From Candidatus Limimonas egerieequi (GTDB lineage Bacteria > Bacillota > Clostridia > Oscillospirales > Acutalibacteraceae), in the NCBI GenBank assembly GCA_018064455.1, contig JAGHVH010000017.1, positions 1 to 64,000 on the forward strand: a stretch of 64,000 nucleotides of DNA. Reading direction: 5' to 3'. The position numbers were made by a program, and so were the translations under genes. This document shows, piece after piece, positions 40,937 through 53,643 of the stretch (position 1 is its first letter; each line of letters starts with the position of its first letter). A model generated the notes under the pieces. The model did not search any database. It saw nothing but the letters and a program-made list of their open reading frames with translations, and was not told where the DNA came from.

Positions 40937-41935
40937 ATGGCACTTTTTGAAAGCTATGAGCGCCGCGTTGATAAAATCAACGGCGTACTCAAAGAATATG
41001 GAATCTCATCAATCGAAGAATGCAAAGAAATCACTCTTTCCAAAGGTATTGATGTAGACAAAATAGTACGTGAAACACAGCCTATCTGTTTTGAAAATGC
41101 AGTTTGGGCTTATACAGTAGGTTCAGCTATTGCAATCAAGACTGATTGCAAAAAAGCTGCGGATGCAGCTGCCGCTATCGGCATCGGCCTTCAGAGTTTC
41201 TGCATCCCAGGTTCCGTTGCAGACAACCGCAAGGTTGGTCTTGGCCACGGCAACCTTGGCAAGATGCTCCTCTCTGAAGAAACAGAATGCTTCTGTTTCC
41301 TTGCCGGCCACGAGAGCTTTGCAGCCGCAGAAGGCGCAATCAAGATTGCGCTTAACGCAAACAAAGTTAGAACAAAACCTCTTCGCGTAATCCTCAACGG
41401 TCTTGGCAAAGACGCTGCTATGATTATTTCTAGAATCAACGGCTTCACATATTGCAAGACTGAATTTGATCCTTACTCAGAAACAGTTAAGGTTGTAGAA
41501 GAAATCGCTTATTCAGATGGTCCTCGTGCAGAGGTTCGTTGCTATGGTGCAGATAATGTTCCAGAAGGCGTAGCTATCATGAGACTTGAGAACGTTGGTG
41601 TTTCTATCACAGGTAACTCAACTAACCCAACAAGATTCCAGCACCCAGTTGCAGGCACTTACAAAAAATGGTGTGTTGAAAACGGAGTTAAGTACTTCTC
41701 AGTTGCATCAGGTGGTGGCACAGGCCGTACTCTCCACCCAGACAATATGGCTGCAGGTCCAGCTTCATATGGTATGACTGATACTATGGGACGTATGCAC
41801 TCAGATGCACAGTTTGCTGGTTCTTCATCAGTTCCTGCTCACGTTGAAATGATGGGACTTATCGGTATGGGTAACAACCCAATGGTAGGCGCAACAGTTG
41901 CTTGTGCAGTTGCTATTGAAGAAGCAATGAAATAA
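40937..41935 (+). CDS. GGGtGRT protein, function unknown
   Basis: A 332-residue cytoplasmic protein named for its motif GGGTGRT at residues 259-265. Other conserved-looking stretches are 'G-L-G-H-G-N-L-G-K-M-L', 'F-L-A-G-H-E-S-F-A-A-A-E-G-A' and 'G-M-G-N-N-P-M-V-G-A-T-V-A'. The glycine-rich loops and several cysteines (C89, C118, C120, C173) suggest nucleotide or cofactor binding, but no reaction is known. AGGAGG precedes the ATG. It follows the IscU-like gene by 17 bases and ends at a strong terminator. Strong promoter and codon quality suggest good expression. Confidence 0.88.
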   Translation: MALFESYERRVDKINGVLKEYGISSIEECKEITLSKGIDVDKIVRETQPICFENAVWAYTVGSAIAIKTDCKKAADAAAAIGIGLQSFCIPGSVADNRKVGLGHGNLGKMLLSEETECFCFLAGHESFAAAEGAIKIALNANKVRTKPLRVILNGLGKDAAMIISRINGFTYCKTEFDPYSETVKVVEEIAYSDGPRAEVRCYGADNVPEGVAIMRLENVGVSITGNSTNPTRFQHPVAGTYKKWCVENGVKYFSVASGGGTGRTLHPDNMAAGPASYGMTDTMGRMHSDAQFAGSSSVPAHVEMMGLIGMGNNPMVGATVACAVAIEEAMK

Positions 41936-41943
41936 ATGATATT

Positions 41944-41975
41944 AAGGGTTCGTTTATTTTTTTAAACGAACCCTT
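41944..41975 (+). terminator. Terminator of the GGGtGRT operon
   Basis: Arms AAGGGTTCGTTTA and TAAACGAACCCTT with a T-loop, followed by TCTTTTTTT. Confidence 0.9.
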
Positions 41976-42013
41976 TCTTTTTTTATAATTAAAATTCCAA
42001 CATTCATTTACTA

Positions 42014-42042
42014 TTGATATTAATTAACAGGTGTTTTAAAAT
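42014..42042 (+). promoter_or_regulatory. Promoter of the FadH-type reductase gene
   Basis: TTGATA (42014-42019) and TAAAAT (42037-42042) are separated by 17 bases, 39 bases upstream of the ATG at 42082. The leader has a GGGGGAG ribosome binding site. Confidence 0.7.
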
Positions 42043-42081
42043 TTATATGTGTTAATTTTTGGACTCCAAGGGGGAGATTAA

Positions 42082-44058
42082 ATGAGCAAAAAATACAAGA
42101 CTCTCCTATCACCTGCAAAGATAGGAAATGTTGAACTCAGAAACAGAACAATCATGGCTGCCATGGGTATGAGCCAATCGGACAATGGCTTTGTAAACAA
42201 GGCAACTATCAACCACTATGCTGAGCGCGCAAAAGGTGGCGTTGGCGGTATCATCGTTGAGGTAACTTGCGTTGATACACCACTTGGTCTTAACACTAAA
42301 GGTATGCTTATCATCGATGATGATAAGTACATCCCTGGCATGACAGACCTTGCAAACGCAATCCATGAAGGTGGCGCGAAAGCATTTCTTCAGATTTCTC
42401 ACACAGGTCGTGGCGCTCGTCGCCCAATTATTGGTGATCAGCCAGTAGGACCAAGTGCTGTTGCTATGCCTTACTCATATATGATGGGTCTTGCAAACGA
42501 GACACCACGTGAACTTACAATTCCAGAAATCCACGAGATTGAGGAAAAATATGCTCAAGCTGCACTTCGTGCAAAGAAGGCAGGATTTGACGGAATCGAA
42601 ATTCACAGTGTTGGTTACTATCTTGGCCAACAGTTCCTTTCAAAGACTGCAAATATCAGAAAAGATGAATACGGCGGAAGCTGCAAGAATCGTATGCGCT
42701 TCCACACAAATATAATCAAGAGAATCCGCGAACTCTGCGGTGAAGATTTCGCAATCCTCTTAAAGCTTCCTGCAATTGAAATCGGTACATATGCTGGTAT
42801 TTCAATTTTTGATGCTATGTACTACTACAAGGAATTCCAAAAACTTGGCGTAGATGCTATCGAAGTACTCGCTGGTAAGTGGTCAAGCGAAGCTGGCAAA
42901 AATGAAGCACCTGATTCTGCTTACAAAGATTGTATGGCAGTAGCACTCAGTGTTGTAATGAAAGTTGGCGTATTCCTTCAGACTGGCCACAAGAACACAA
43001 TCCCATACATCGCAGGCGGACGTGCGCAAAACCCAGTAGCAGCTGAAAAAGTTCTCAAGAGAAAAGAATGCGAATTCATTTTTGTAGGCCATGGACTTCT
43101 TGCTCAACCTGATCTTGTTAACCTTTATGCGGAGGGTCGCGAAGATGAGATTAGACCATGCATCGGTTGTGGTCACTGCATCGACCATCAGCTCCAGCAT
43201 GGCGGCAAGGCAATTTGCTCAAGCAACCCAGTTCTTGCTCGTGGCGATAATGATTACACAATCACACCAGCTAAGAAATCAAAGCACGTAGTAGTAATTG
43301 GTGCTGGTGTTGCTGGTGTTGAAGCAGCAAGAATCGCAGCAATCCGTGGTCACAAGGTTGACCTCTATGACAAGGCAAAAGAAGTTGGCGGTCAGATGAA
43401 CCTTGCTGACAAGCCTCCTTTCAAAGAGAACTTCAAACTTTTAAAGCCTTATCTTGAGAGACAGCTTGAGCTCACAGGTGTTAATGTACATCTTGGCACA
43501 GAGGTATCAAAAGATGATATCCTTAAGATGAATGCTGATGCAGTTGTTTGTGCAACTGGTGTCATCCCATCAATGCTCAAGATTCCTGGTGCTGAGCGTG
43601 CAATCAATGCAAACGATGTTTTAGCAGGTGCTAACACAGGTAAAAACGTAGTTGTTATCGGTGGTGGTTCAATCGGTTGTGAAACTGCTGAACTCCTCAA
43701 AAAGCAAGGCAAAAATGTTGCTATCCTTGAGATGACAGATACACTTGCTGGCAACACAGGTAAGACAAACCAGACTATCCTTCTCAGCCACCTTAAAGGT
43801 CACGGCGTAAAACTCTTCACAGAATCAGCAGTTCAAAGCATCACAGACAAGACTGTTGTATATAAGGATAAGGCTGGCAAAGAAAAGTCACTTCCTGCAG
43901 ATACAGTAGTAATGTCAGTTGGTAACAAACCAAACACAGCACTTTACGATTCACTCAAAGATGAGGTTAAAGAAATCTACAACATCGGCGATTCAAACGG
44001 CGGCGGAATAATTCCAAATGCAGTTTATGATGGTTACACAGTGGGTTGCCAGCTATAA
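42082..44058 (+). CDS. NADH:flavin oxidoreductase, 2,4-dienoyl-CoA/enoate reductase type
   Basis: A 658-residue enzyme with three parts: an old-yellow-enzyme FMN barrel (about 1-350), a [4Fe-4S] segment with cysteines in 'C-I-G-C-G-H-C' and 'I-C-S-S-N-P' (about 355-385) and an FAD/NAD(P) reductase half with GAGVAGVEAA and GGGSIGCETAE. This is the FadH/2-enoate reductase/BaiCD architecture, reducing carbon-carbon double bonds with NADH in anaerobes. The substrate could be an enoate, dienoyl-CoA or a steroid, and cannot be told. It stands alone between its own promoter and terminator. Confidence 0.92.
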   Translation: MSKKYKTLLSPAKIGNVELRNRTIMAAMGMSQSDNGFVNKATINHYAERAKGGVGGIIVEVTCVDTPLGLNTKGMLIIDDDKYIPGMTDLANAIHEGGAKAFLQISHTGRGARRPIIGDQPVGPSAVAMPYSYMMGLANETPRELTIPEIHEIEEKYAQAALRAKKAGFDGIEIHSVGYYLGQQFLSKTANIRKDEYGGSCKNRMRFHTNIIKRIRELCGEDFAILLKLPAIEIGTYAGISIFDAMYYYKEFQKLGVDAIEVLAGKWSSEAGKNEAPDSAYKDCMAVALSVVMKVGVFLQTGHKNTIPYIAGGRAQNPVAAEKVLKRKECEFIFVGHGLLAQPDLVNLYAEGREDEIRPCIGCGHCIDHQLQHGGKAICSSNPVLARGDNDYTITPAKKSKHVVVIGAGVAGVEAARIAAIRGHKVDLYDKAKEVGGQMNLADKPPFKENFKLLKPYLERQLELTGVNVHLGTEVSKDDILKMNADAVVCATGVIPSMLKIPGAERAINANDVLAGANTGKNVVVIGGGSIGCETAELLKKQGKNVAILEMTDTLAGNTGKTNQTILLSHLKGHGVKLFTESAVQSITDKTVVYKDKAGKEKSLPADTVVMSVGNKPNTALYDSLKDEVKEIYNIGDSNGGGIIPNAVYDGYTVGCQL

Positions 44059-44073
44059 TCAAAAATTAAAAAT

Positions 44074-44118
44074 AAAAGACTGTTCTGTCTTCACAGAACA
44101 GTCTTTTTTTGGTAAAAT
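44074..44118 (+). promoter_or_regulatory. Terminator fused to the promoter of the dCMP deaminase gene
   Basis: Arms AAAAGACTGTTCTGT and ACAGAACAGTCTTTT plus a T-run end the reductase gene. TTCACA at the loop and right arm (44090-44095) and TAAAAT (44113-44118) are 17 bases apart, giving a promoter for the gene at 44150. Confidence 0.65.
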
Positions 44119-44149
44119 TTATCTATCAAGTAATTTAGGAGATTTTGAT

Positions 44150-44650
44150 ATGCCAAAAAGAGATGACTATATATCTTGGGATGAATACTTCATGGGTGTT
44201 GCAAAGCTTGCATCAATGAGATCTAAGGATCCAAACACTCAGGTTGGCGCATGCATAGTAAATCAAAATAATAAGATTATGTCCGTTGGATATAATGGTT
44301 TCCCATGCGGATGTTCAGACGACGATTTCCCTTGGGAGCGCAGTGCCGAATGCGAAACTGATACAAAGTATCCTTATGTTTGCCATGCAGAACTCAATGC
44401 CATTCTCAATAATGAAGGTGGAGACCTCCATGGATGTAAAATCTATGTTGCACTCTTCCCTTGCAACGAATGTGCAAAGGCAATAATTCAATGTGGCATT
44501 TCTGAAGTTGTATATCTTTCAGATAAATATGCTGACACTCCACTGACCAAAGCATCTCGCAAGATGCTCGAATCAGCAGGTGTAAAACTTACAAAACTTG
44601 GAACACACCAAGATGAACTCGTAATTGATTTAAGAGAAGAAAACGTTTAA
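44150..44650 (+). CDS. dCMP deaminase (ComEB-like)
   Basis: A 166-residue zinc deaminase. The catalytic motif is C-H-A-E-L-N-A-I (histidine ligand and proton-shuttling glutamate), with the zinc cysteines in P-C-N-E-C. The opening 'S-W-D-E-Y-F-M-G-V-A-K-L-A-S' and 'D-P-N-T-Q-V-G-A-C-I-V' fit dCMP deaminases, which make dUMP for thymidylate synthesis. The start at 44150 follows TTAGGAG; in-frame starts further upstream lie in the terminator or the previous gene. It ends at a perfect palindromic terminator. Confidence 0.92.
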   Translation: MPKRDDYISWDEYFMGVAKLASMRSKDPNTQVGACIVNQNNKIMSVGYNGFPCGCSDDDFPWERSAECETDTKYPYVCHAELNAILNNEGGDLHGCKIYVALFPCNECAKAIIQCGISEVVYLSDKYADTPLTKASRKMLESAGVKLTKLGTHQDELVIDLREENV

Positions 44651-44665
44651 ATATCTGAAAAAATT

Positions 44666-44698
44666 AGAGCTCCCGATTAATCGGGAGCTCTTCTTTGT
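44666..44698. terminator. Bidirectional terminator
   Basis: A perfect 26-bp palindrome (half-site AGAGCTCCCGATT) followed by TCTTTGTT. It lies between the convergent dCMP deaminase and LCP genes. Confidence 0.88.
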
Positions 44699-44701
44699 TA
44701 T

Positions 44702-45970
44702 TTAGTAAAGAACTGACACTCTGTCTGGATCAAGCTCAATGTTGGTTGTTCCATAAAGTGTCTTTTGAAGTTCCTGTGCACCGGCTGGATAATCAACAAT
44801 CCAAATCCATTGGCTACCAGCATATCCACTCTTGCAAAGTTTCTCAGATGGCATTGCCATTTGCTCGATATCATACTTGAGCCAACCACTTGTTATTGCG
44901 TCCCCCGCATAACCAAGAATTGTTGTCTTGCTCATATCTGTAGTGATATATGGGAATACATTATTTACTACATTGTTAAGCTGTGAAAGACTTGCGTTTT
45001 TCATACTGCTCAATGTAGATGTGATTACCCTGCGCTGGCGCTCGGTTCTGTTTATATCAGAATCGAGTTTTCTTATTCTACAGAATGTCAAAGCCATCTC
45101 ACCTTGAAGATGATTGGTGCCAGTTTCATATGGCTTTGGCTGTGGATTTCCAGTAAGTGACCACTCAAACCATGTCTCGTTGAGGAATTTAGCTTCCTTT
45201 TCTGTTACATAAACATCAACGCCACCAAGCGCATCTATTACCTTTGGGAAAGTTTGATAATTTACAATTGCATAATCATCAATCTTTACCTTGTAATTGT
45301 TCTCAATCGTTGAAAGCAATACACTTATGCCACCTTTTGAGTAAGCCCAGTTAAGTTTACCATAAGTTGGGCTACCCTTCTTTGGAACAATATAGGTATA
45401 ACTATCTCGATAGAGAGAAGCCAAAGTTATCTTTTGAGTTTTCTCATTAACAGATGCAATTATCATTGAATCCGTACAGCCACTAACTGAGTCAAGACCG
45501 ATGAGGAGTATATTCTTTACACTCTTATCAGACATTTTCTTAACATCATTAAGTGCCCAGTTTTTAATTATGCCATTTAGCGTGTTAGCATCGGCAAGAT
45601 CGTCCAATGCTTCCATATCTACTTCTTCTGTTACCTCTGCTACTGGTTCCTCATCAGCTGTACCAAGAAGCGAAAGTTTTGACCATATAAAAGCAAAGAA
45701 AACAATCAAGAGAATGAGGATTATAGCAATAACTATAATTATAGTTTTTTGCTTTTTGGAGCGGTGACTCCAAAAATACTTTAGTTTGTCTCCAAAAGTC
45801 TCCTTTTTGCTCCTTGTCTTTCGAACAGGTTCAGAAACCTGCTTTTTCTTAGCAGGTTTCTTATATGTAGGCTTTGTAGCAGTCCTCTTCTTTTGAGGGA
45901 TATTTTTCTTACCAGAAGTCATCTTTGGAGCAGAAGCGCGTCTTGGCGTATATTCTTGCTTTTGTGCCAT
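44702..45970 (-). CDS. LytR-CpsA-Psr (LCP) family cell-wall glycopolymer ligase
   Basis: A 422-residue protein: a long basic cytoplasmic N-terminus (about 75 residues, rich in lysine and arginine), one membrane helix (about 78-98) and an LCP domain (about 155-400) with 'I-L-L-I-G-L-D-S-V-S-G-C-T-D-S-M-I', 'S-L-Y-R-D-S' and 'C-R-I-R-K-L-D-S-D-I-N-R-T-E-R-Q'. LCP enzymes attach teichoic acid or polysaccharide to peptidoglycan. The ATG at 45970 lies one base after the gyrA stop with AGAGGA upstream. It is therefore probably read with the gyrase genes. Confidence 0.9.
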   Translation of the reverse strand: MAQKQEYTPRRASAPKMTSGKKNIPQKKRTATKPTYKKPAKKKQVSEPVRKTRSKKETFGDKLKYFWSHRSKKQKTIIIVIAIILILLIVFFAFIWSKLSLLGTADEEPVAEVTEEVDMEALDDLADANTLNGIIKNWALNDVKKMSDKSVKNILLIGLDSVSGCTDSMIIASVNEKTQKITLASLYRDSYTYIVPKKGSPTYGKLNWAYSKGGISVLLSTIENNYKVKIDDYAIVNYQTFPKVIDALGGVDVYVTEKEAKFLNETWFEWSLTGNPQPKPYETGTNHLQGEMALTFCRIRKLDSDINRTERQRRVITSTLSSMKNASLSQLNNVVNNVFPYITTDMSKTTILGYAGDAITSGWLKYDIEQMAMPSEKLCKSGYAGSQWIWIVDYPAGAQELQKTLYGTTNIELDPDRVSVLY

Positions 45971-45971
45971 T

Positions 45972-48551
45972 TTATTCCTCTGCCTCTTCAACTACTTCAG
46001 TTGTTTCTTCTGTACTAACCTCTTCTGTTTCATCAAGTTCGGATGAATCAGTCTCTATCTCTTGCTTTTCCCATTCCTCACGAATAGTTGCAAGAGTGAT
46101 TACCTTGTCCTCATCTTCCTTAATCCTCATAACTTTAACGCCCTTAGCTGGACGGGAAACAAGGTTAACTTCCTCAGATGAAATACGAATAATAACACCA
46201 TTCGCTGAGATCATGATAAGTTCATCCTCTGGTTCAACCATACGGATTGCTGCAACCTTACCAAATCTATCAACACGGTAATTAAGAAGACCTGAACCAC
46301 CACGCTTTTGAACTTTGTAGTCATCTGGATTAGAGCGACGGCCGTAACCCATTTCAGAAACTGTAAATACAGTTGCATTTTCGCGAATTACGTCGAAACC
46401 AACAACAAAGTCATCAGCCTTCTTGAATGCAATTGCCTTAACACCACGAGCAGTTCTGCCAAGTTCACGAGCGTCAGTCTCGTGGAAGCGAATACTCATA
46501 CCTTCATGTGTTGCAACAAGGAGGTCATCATTACCTGATGTGAGATGTACCCATGAAAGTTCATCATCTTCATCAAGGTTAATTGCGATAAGACCTGATT
46601 TTCTTACGTTCTTATACTGCTCGAGTAAAGTACGCTTGATGATACCTTTCTTGGTCATCATGCAGACATATTCACCCTCAGCCTCATTTGGAATACGAAG
46701 AAGCTGTGTAACTTTTTCACCTGGCATAAGTGGCAATACGTTAACCATATTAGTACCCTTTGCCTGGCGAGATGCCTCCGGAATTTCATAAGCTTTAAGC
46801 CTGTAGCAACGACCAAAGTTTGTAAAGAACATTACAAACTCATGAGTTGTACATGTGAACATCGTAGATGTGATATCCTCTTCCTTTTGAGTCATACCAG
46901 AGATACCACGACCACCACGGTGCTGCTTTTGATATTCTGTTGTTGGCATACGCTTAACGTATCCCATTTCAGTAAGTGTAATTACGGATGCTTCCTCTGG
47001 AATAAGGTCTTCAATATCAACCTCACCTGAAACATTGCAGATTTCTGTACGTCTCTCATCGCCGAACTTGTCAGCAATCTGACGTGACTCTTCCTTAATT
47101 ACTTCCATGAGCTTGTGCTCATCAGCAAGAAGTGCCTCATATTCTGCAATTCTTTCATGGATTGAATCAAGTTCATCCATAATCTTTTTAATTTCAAGAC
47201 CTGCAAGTTGTCCAAGTCTGAATGCAACGATTGCTGCTGCCTGTGGTTCGTCGAAGCCGAACTTGTCCATGATAGCAATCTTTGCTTCTGCTTGTCCGCC
47301 CTTGCAGTGGCGGATTGTATCAATGATATCGTCAACGATATCAATTGCCTTAGCAAGTCCCTCTAAAATATGAGCACGATCAAGTGCCTTATTAAGTTCG
47401 AACTTTGTACGACGAGTAACAATATCCTTCTGGAAATTGATGAATTCCAAAAGGTATTCCTTAAGTGACAAAATCTTAGGCTGACCATCAACAATACAAA
47501 GGTTGATTACGCCGAAAGATGACTGAAGCTGTGTATATTGGAAAAGTTGATTTAAGATAACATTTGGATTTGCATCTCTCTTGATATCAATTGAGATATA
47601 CATACCATGTCTTGAAGAATAGTCGTTAACATCTGCGATGCCTTCTACTCTCTTCTCTTTTACCAAATCAGCAATTGACTCAATAAGACGAGCCTTATTT
47701 ACACCGTATGGAATCTCAGAAACCTTGATTTCATAACGTCCATTTGCTTTTTCTACAATTTCTGTGCGAGCACGAACTGTGATTTTACCACGACCGGTTG
47801 CATATGCAGCACGGATGCCAGAACGGCCCATGATAATACCTGATGTTGGGAAATCAGGACCTGGAATATGTTCCATAAGTTCTGGAAGTTCTATATCAGG
47901 ATTGTCGATAATAGCACACATACCATTTATTACCTCAGTGAGGTTATGTGGTGGTATGTTAGTTGCCATACCTACGGCAATACCCATTGAACCATTAACA
48001 AGAAGGTTTGGAAAACGAACAGGTAAAACTGTTGGTTCCTTTAAACGATCATCATAGTTTGGAATAAAATCAACTGTGTCCTTATCAATATCAGAAAGCA
48101 TTCTAACAGAAAGCTTTGACATACGGGACTCTGTATAACGATATGCAGCAGGTGGGTCACCGTCGATTGAACCAAAGTTACCATGACCATCAACAAGAGT
48201 GTATCTCATTGAAAAGTCCTGAGCGAGACGAACCATTGCATCGTAAACAGATGCGTCACCGTGTGGATGATAACGACCAAGCACTGAACCTACGGTATCA
48301 GCGCATTTACGATATGCCTTGTCTGGTGTCAAACCATTCTCATGCATGGTGTAGATAATTCTTCTGTGTACTGGCTTTAAACCATCTCTTACATCTGGAA
48401 GTGCACGAGAAATAATTACTGACATTGAGTAATCGAGGAATGATTTACGCATCTCGGCATCGAGGTCTACGTTGACAATTTTAGTATTTTCAAGATTCTC
48501 ACGGAATTCTTTTTCTTTTTGTTTTTGAATTTCTGAACTAATTTTTGCCAT
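45972..48551 (-). CDS. gyrA: DNA gyrase subunit A
   Basis: An 859-residue gyrase subunit that cuts and rejoins DNA. The N-terminus has '[17 protein letters not shown]', and the catalytic tyrosine lies in '[11 protein letters not shown]'. The quinolone region reads '[13 protein letters not shown]' with the serine/aspartate positions as D-A-S. The GyrA box appears as 'Q-K-R-G-G-S-G' with another 'Q-H-R-G-G-R-G' copy. The C-terminus is acidic. AAGGAGGGG precedes the ATG, and gyrB is 14 bases upstream. Confidence 0.97.
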   Translation of the reverse strand: MAKISSEIQKQKEKEFRENLENTKIVNVDLDAEMRKSFLDYSMSVIISRALPDVRDGLKPVHRRIIYTMHENGLTPDKAYRKCADTVGSVLGRYHPHGDASVYDAMVRLAQDFSMRYTLVDGHGNFGSIDGDPPAAYRYTESRMSKLSVRMLSDIDKDTVDFIPNYDDRLKEPTVLPVRFPNLLVNGSMGIAVGMATNIPPHNLTEVINGMCAIIDNPDIELPELMEHIPGPDFPTSGIIMGRSGIRAAYATGRGKITVRARTEIVEKANGRYEIKVSEIPYGVNKARLIESIADLVKEKRVEGIADVNDYSSRHGMYISIDIKRDANPNVILNQLFQYTQLQSSFGVINLCIVDGQPKILSLKEYLLEFINFQKDIVTRRTKFELNKALDRAHILEGLAKAIDIVDDIIDTIRHCKGGQAEAKIAIMDKFGFDEPQAAAIVAFRLGQLAGLEIKKIMDELDSIHERIAEYEALLADEHKLMEVIKEESRQIADKFGDERRTEICNVSGEVDIEDLIPEEASVITLTEMGYVKRMPTTEYQKQHRGGRGISGMTQKEEDITSTMFTCTTHEFVMFFTNFGRCYRLKAYEIPEASRQAKGTNMVNVLPLMPGEKVTQLLRIPNEAEGEYVCMMTKKGIIKRTLLEQYKNVRKSGLIAINLDEDDELSWVHLTSGNDDLLVATHEGMSIRFHETDARELGRTARGVKAIAFKKADDFVVGFDVIRENATVFTVSEMGYGRRSNPDDYKVQKRGGSGLLNYRVDRFGKVAAIRMVEPEDELIMISANGVIIRISSEEVNLVSRPAKGVKVMRIKEDEDKVITLATIREEWEKQEIETDSSELDETEEVSTEETTEVVEEAEE

Positions 48552-48565
48552 TTTATCACCCCTCC

Positions 48566-50894
<2,329 letters not shown>

Positions 50895-50910
<16 letters not shown>

Positions 50911-52010
50911 AATTTTCCTCCTTCTATTTCAAAGACCTTACCAGTCTTTGATTTCAAAATAGAGGAAGGATCACAGCAAGTAATAAATACTTGCCATCCT
51001 TCAATATGATTCAATATGTAATCTTGACGACTTCCATCAAGTTCACTCATTACATCGTCCAAGAAAGCAACTGGTTGTTTTCCCGTTATTTTTTTAATTA
51101 CAGCGGCCTCTGAAAGTTTAAGTGATAATGCTGCACTTCTCTGCTGTCCTTGAGAACCAAAATTTTTCACTGGCAAACCATCAAGACTGATTAAAATATC
51201 ATCTCGATGTGGACCAATCGAAGTACTACCATTTTGCATATCTTCTCGGCGTGTCTTTTTAAGAGCCTCTAAAATTTCAAGTGTCAAATTATCTACGTCA
51301 GTAGAAGAAAAATGAATTGGTGTTTCATATGAAATATCAATTTCTTCTTTGCCACTTGAAATACCTGAATAGATATCGCAAAGGAATGGCTTTATCTCGT
51401 CTAAATACTTTAGACGCTGTGTCATCATTATGGCGCTATAGCTTGCCAAGCGCTCGTCCCATATTTCCAATGTATCAATAAGCTCACTGTGATATGTCAC
51501 ATCCTTGAGCAAGGCATTTCGCTGCTCAAGAATTTTATTAAAATCAGTGAGCACATTGGAATATTTCGGACGGAGCTGGCATAGCGCCATGTTTATAAAC
51601 TTTCGTCTTTCAATAGGTCCGCCTTTTACAAGACTTAGATGTTGAGGCGCAAAAATTATTCCAAGAAATTCTCCAAAGAAAACAGATGAAGAATTATGTT
51701 CAATTCCATCAAGAATTGCTTTTTTCTTCTCACTTAAAATAAGTTTTGCCTCATGCTCTCTTTTTTCATCTGTAAAAGTCATTGAAAGCTTCGCAAAATC
51801 AAAAGGTGCAAAGGAATTATCAAATCTAATAAGTTCCTTCTCTTTTGATCCGCGAAAAGACCTACATCCAGTAAAAAGCCAAAGAGATTCAAGTAGATTT
51901 GTCTTTCCCTGTGCATTTTCTCCGTAAATTATATTTACAGAATCACAAGGCTCAATTTTTATATTCTCTATATTTCTAAAATTTTGAATTTCTAGAGAAT
52001 TTACCTTCAT
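50895..52010 (-). CDS. recF: DNA replication and repair protein RecF
   Basis: A 371-residue SMC-like ATPase. The Walker A is G-E-N-A-Q-G-K-T-N, the signature 'F-G-S-Q-G-Q-Q-R-S-A-A-L-S-L-K' and the Walker B 'P-V-A-F-L-D-D-V-M-S-E-L-D' are intact. RecF helps load RecA at single-strand gaps. The ribosome binding site is weak, consistent with coupling to the gene six bases upstream. Confidence 0.95.
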
Positions 52011-52016
52011 CTACTT

Positions 52017-52298
52017 CTATCCTTTACAAATCTTGTATACGACACCATTTACTTCAAAAATGTCACCGTCATATAACTTTTTACGAATAACGTTTATTTT
52101 GCTGCCATTTACTTTTACTTCACCATCTAATATTAGTTCTTTGGCATGTCCTCCTGTCTCTGCTTCACCAGAAAACTTGAGTGCACTATCAAGAGTAATA
52201 AATGGTGTATCAATAGTAAGTGGAACTGCATCAGTTGCTTTATCTTTTGCAAGTTTTGCAGTAATTTTTATATCTTTTCTAAGCATGTCATTTACCAA
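52017..52298 (-). CDS. yaaA: S4-domain RNA-binding protein YaaA
   Basis: A 93-residue S4-domain protein in the conserved slot between dnaN and recF. The S4 core is visible as 'I-T-L-D-S-A-L-K-F-S-G-E-A-E-T-G-G-H-A-K' then 'L-I-L-D-G-E-V-K-V-N-G'. It has about 20 more N-terminal residues than YaaA of B. subtilis. The start is uncertain: TTG at 52298 or ATG at 52286; neither has a good ribosome binding site, so coupling to dnaN is likely. Confidence 0.85.
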   Translation of the reverse strand: MVNDMLRKDIKITAKLAKDKATDAVPLTIDTPFITLDSALKFSGEAETGGHAKELILDGEVKVNGSKINVIRKKLYDGDIFEVNGVVYKICKG

Positions 52299-52301
52299 TT
52301 A

Positions 52302-53408
52302 TTAGTTTTCGTTCTTGAGTCTAACTGGAAGAACAAGATACAAGAAATTGTCACCCTCTGGTGGAACAATTGTAATTGGTGATAATGGGCCATTAAGTGT
52401 AATTTTTACCTCATCAAGTGAACATGCCTTGAGCGCATCAAGAAGGAAAATATTATTAAAACCAATTTCAACTCTATTACCTTCTGTTTTGCAAGCAAGC
52501 TTGTCATTTGCTGTACCAAGACTTGTAACTGTTGAAATTTTAATCATATTTTCATCAAATACACAGCGAAGAGGACTCTTAAGTCTGTCTGTAATAAGAA
52601 GACTTGTTCTTTCAATACTATCTATAAATGTTTTTACATTAACATTTACTTCTGTTGTAAGGCTCTTTGGAACAGCTGCGTTATAATCCAAAAATTCACC
52701 ATCAAGAAGTCTTGAAATAATGCTATAATTTCCAACTTCAAAAATAATGTGACGTTTTGCAATATTCATTGAAATAACTTCACAATTATCAATAAGCTTA
52801 ATTACTTCACCAAGTGTCTTTGCTGGAACAATAAATGACATATCATCGCCAGTATATTTGATTTGCTCTGTACGAATTGCAAGACGGAAACCATCTACAG
52901 CAATAAGTCTGATTTGACCACGAGTAATTTCAAATTTGATACCTGTGTGAACAATTTTTGTGTCATTCTTTGATACAGCAAAAATTGTCTGACGAACCAT
53001 ATCAGATAATGTGCCACTTTCAACGATAATTGGATAACCACCAGATACTGTTGGAAGTTCAGGATATTCTTCAGCAGCTATACCAACAATCTTATATTCA
53101 ACTTCACCACAACGAATTACGCAAAGTTGACGTTCATCTGCTTCTATTCTTACAACTTCTGCTGGAAGTTTGCGAAGAATATCACAAAGTATACGAGCAT
53201 TAATAATTATGCTACCTGGTTCTTCTACTTTTGCTTCAATACTTGTGTTAATACCAACTTCAAGATCATATCCAGTTAAGATAAGTTCATTACCAATTGC
53301 TTTGAGATAAATACCTTCAATAGCAGGAATAGAAGTTTTTGTAGAAACAACTCTTGAAACATTTTGACAAGCTTCAGATAAAATTTCTGTATTGCAAACT
53401 ATCTTCAT
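52302..53408 (-). CDS. dnaN: DNA polymerase III beta sliding clamp
   Basis: A 368-residue sliding clamp with three similar domains. Typical features are 'S-I-P-A-I-E-G-I-Y-L-K-A' near the N-terminus, 'V-D-G-F-R-L-A-I-R-T' in the middle and the C-terminal 'F-L-Y-L-V-L-P-V-R-L' forming part of the peptide-binding groove. It holds DNA polymerase on its template. AGGAGG precedes the ATG. It follows dnaA after 235 bases of AT-rich sequence. Confidence 0.96.
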   Translation of the reverse strand: MKIVCNTEILSEACQNVSRVVSTKTSIPAIEGIYLKAIGNELILTGYDLEVGINTSIEAKVEEPGSIIINARILCDILRKLPAEVVRIEADERQLCVIRCGEVEYKIVGIAAEEYPELPTVSGGYPIIVESGTLSDMVRQTIFAVSKNDTKIVHTGIKFEITRGQIRLIAVDGFRLAIRTEQIKYTGDDMSFIVPAKTLGEVIKLIDNCEVISMNIAKRHIIFEVGNYSIISRLLDGEFLDYNAAVPKSLTTEVNVNVKTFIDSIERTSLLITDRLKSPLRCVFDENMIKISTVTSLGTANDKLACKTEGNRVEIGFNNIFLLDALKACSLDEVKITLNGPLSPITIVPPEGDNFLYLVLPVRLKNEN

Positions 53409-53643
53409 ATTGAATCCTCCTAATAGTTTTGTTTAATAACAATATACTTAATATTTTTAGTCATATTATTAGAGACGGTTTAAAATTCTTAAAAGTTTAA
53501 ATTTTGGCTCTAATAAAGGAAAAATTATAAATTTTTATGTGAATTTAAAATTAGAAATAAATGTGAAAAAATATAAAAACTTTTTTGTCTGTGTCAATAA
53601 TGTTTAAAACTCTATGTTAATTAACAAGGAAAGTGTTTAAAAC
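53409..53643. other. AT-rich dnaA-dnaN intergenic region, possible origin element
   Basis: A 235-base, very AT-rich gap in the normal oriC position. Only weak DnaA-box-like sequences (TTTTTCACA- and AAATTCACA-type, minus strand) are visible, with no clear cluster. It may hold the dnaN promoter. Confidence 0.4.
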
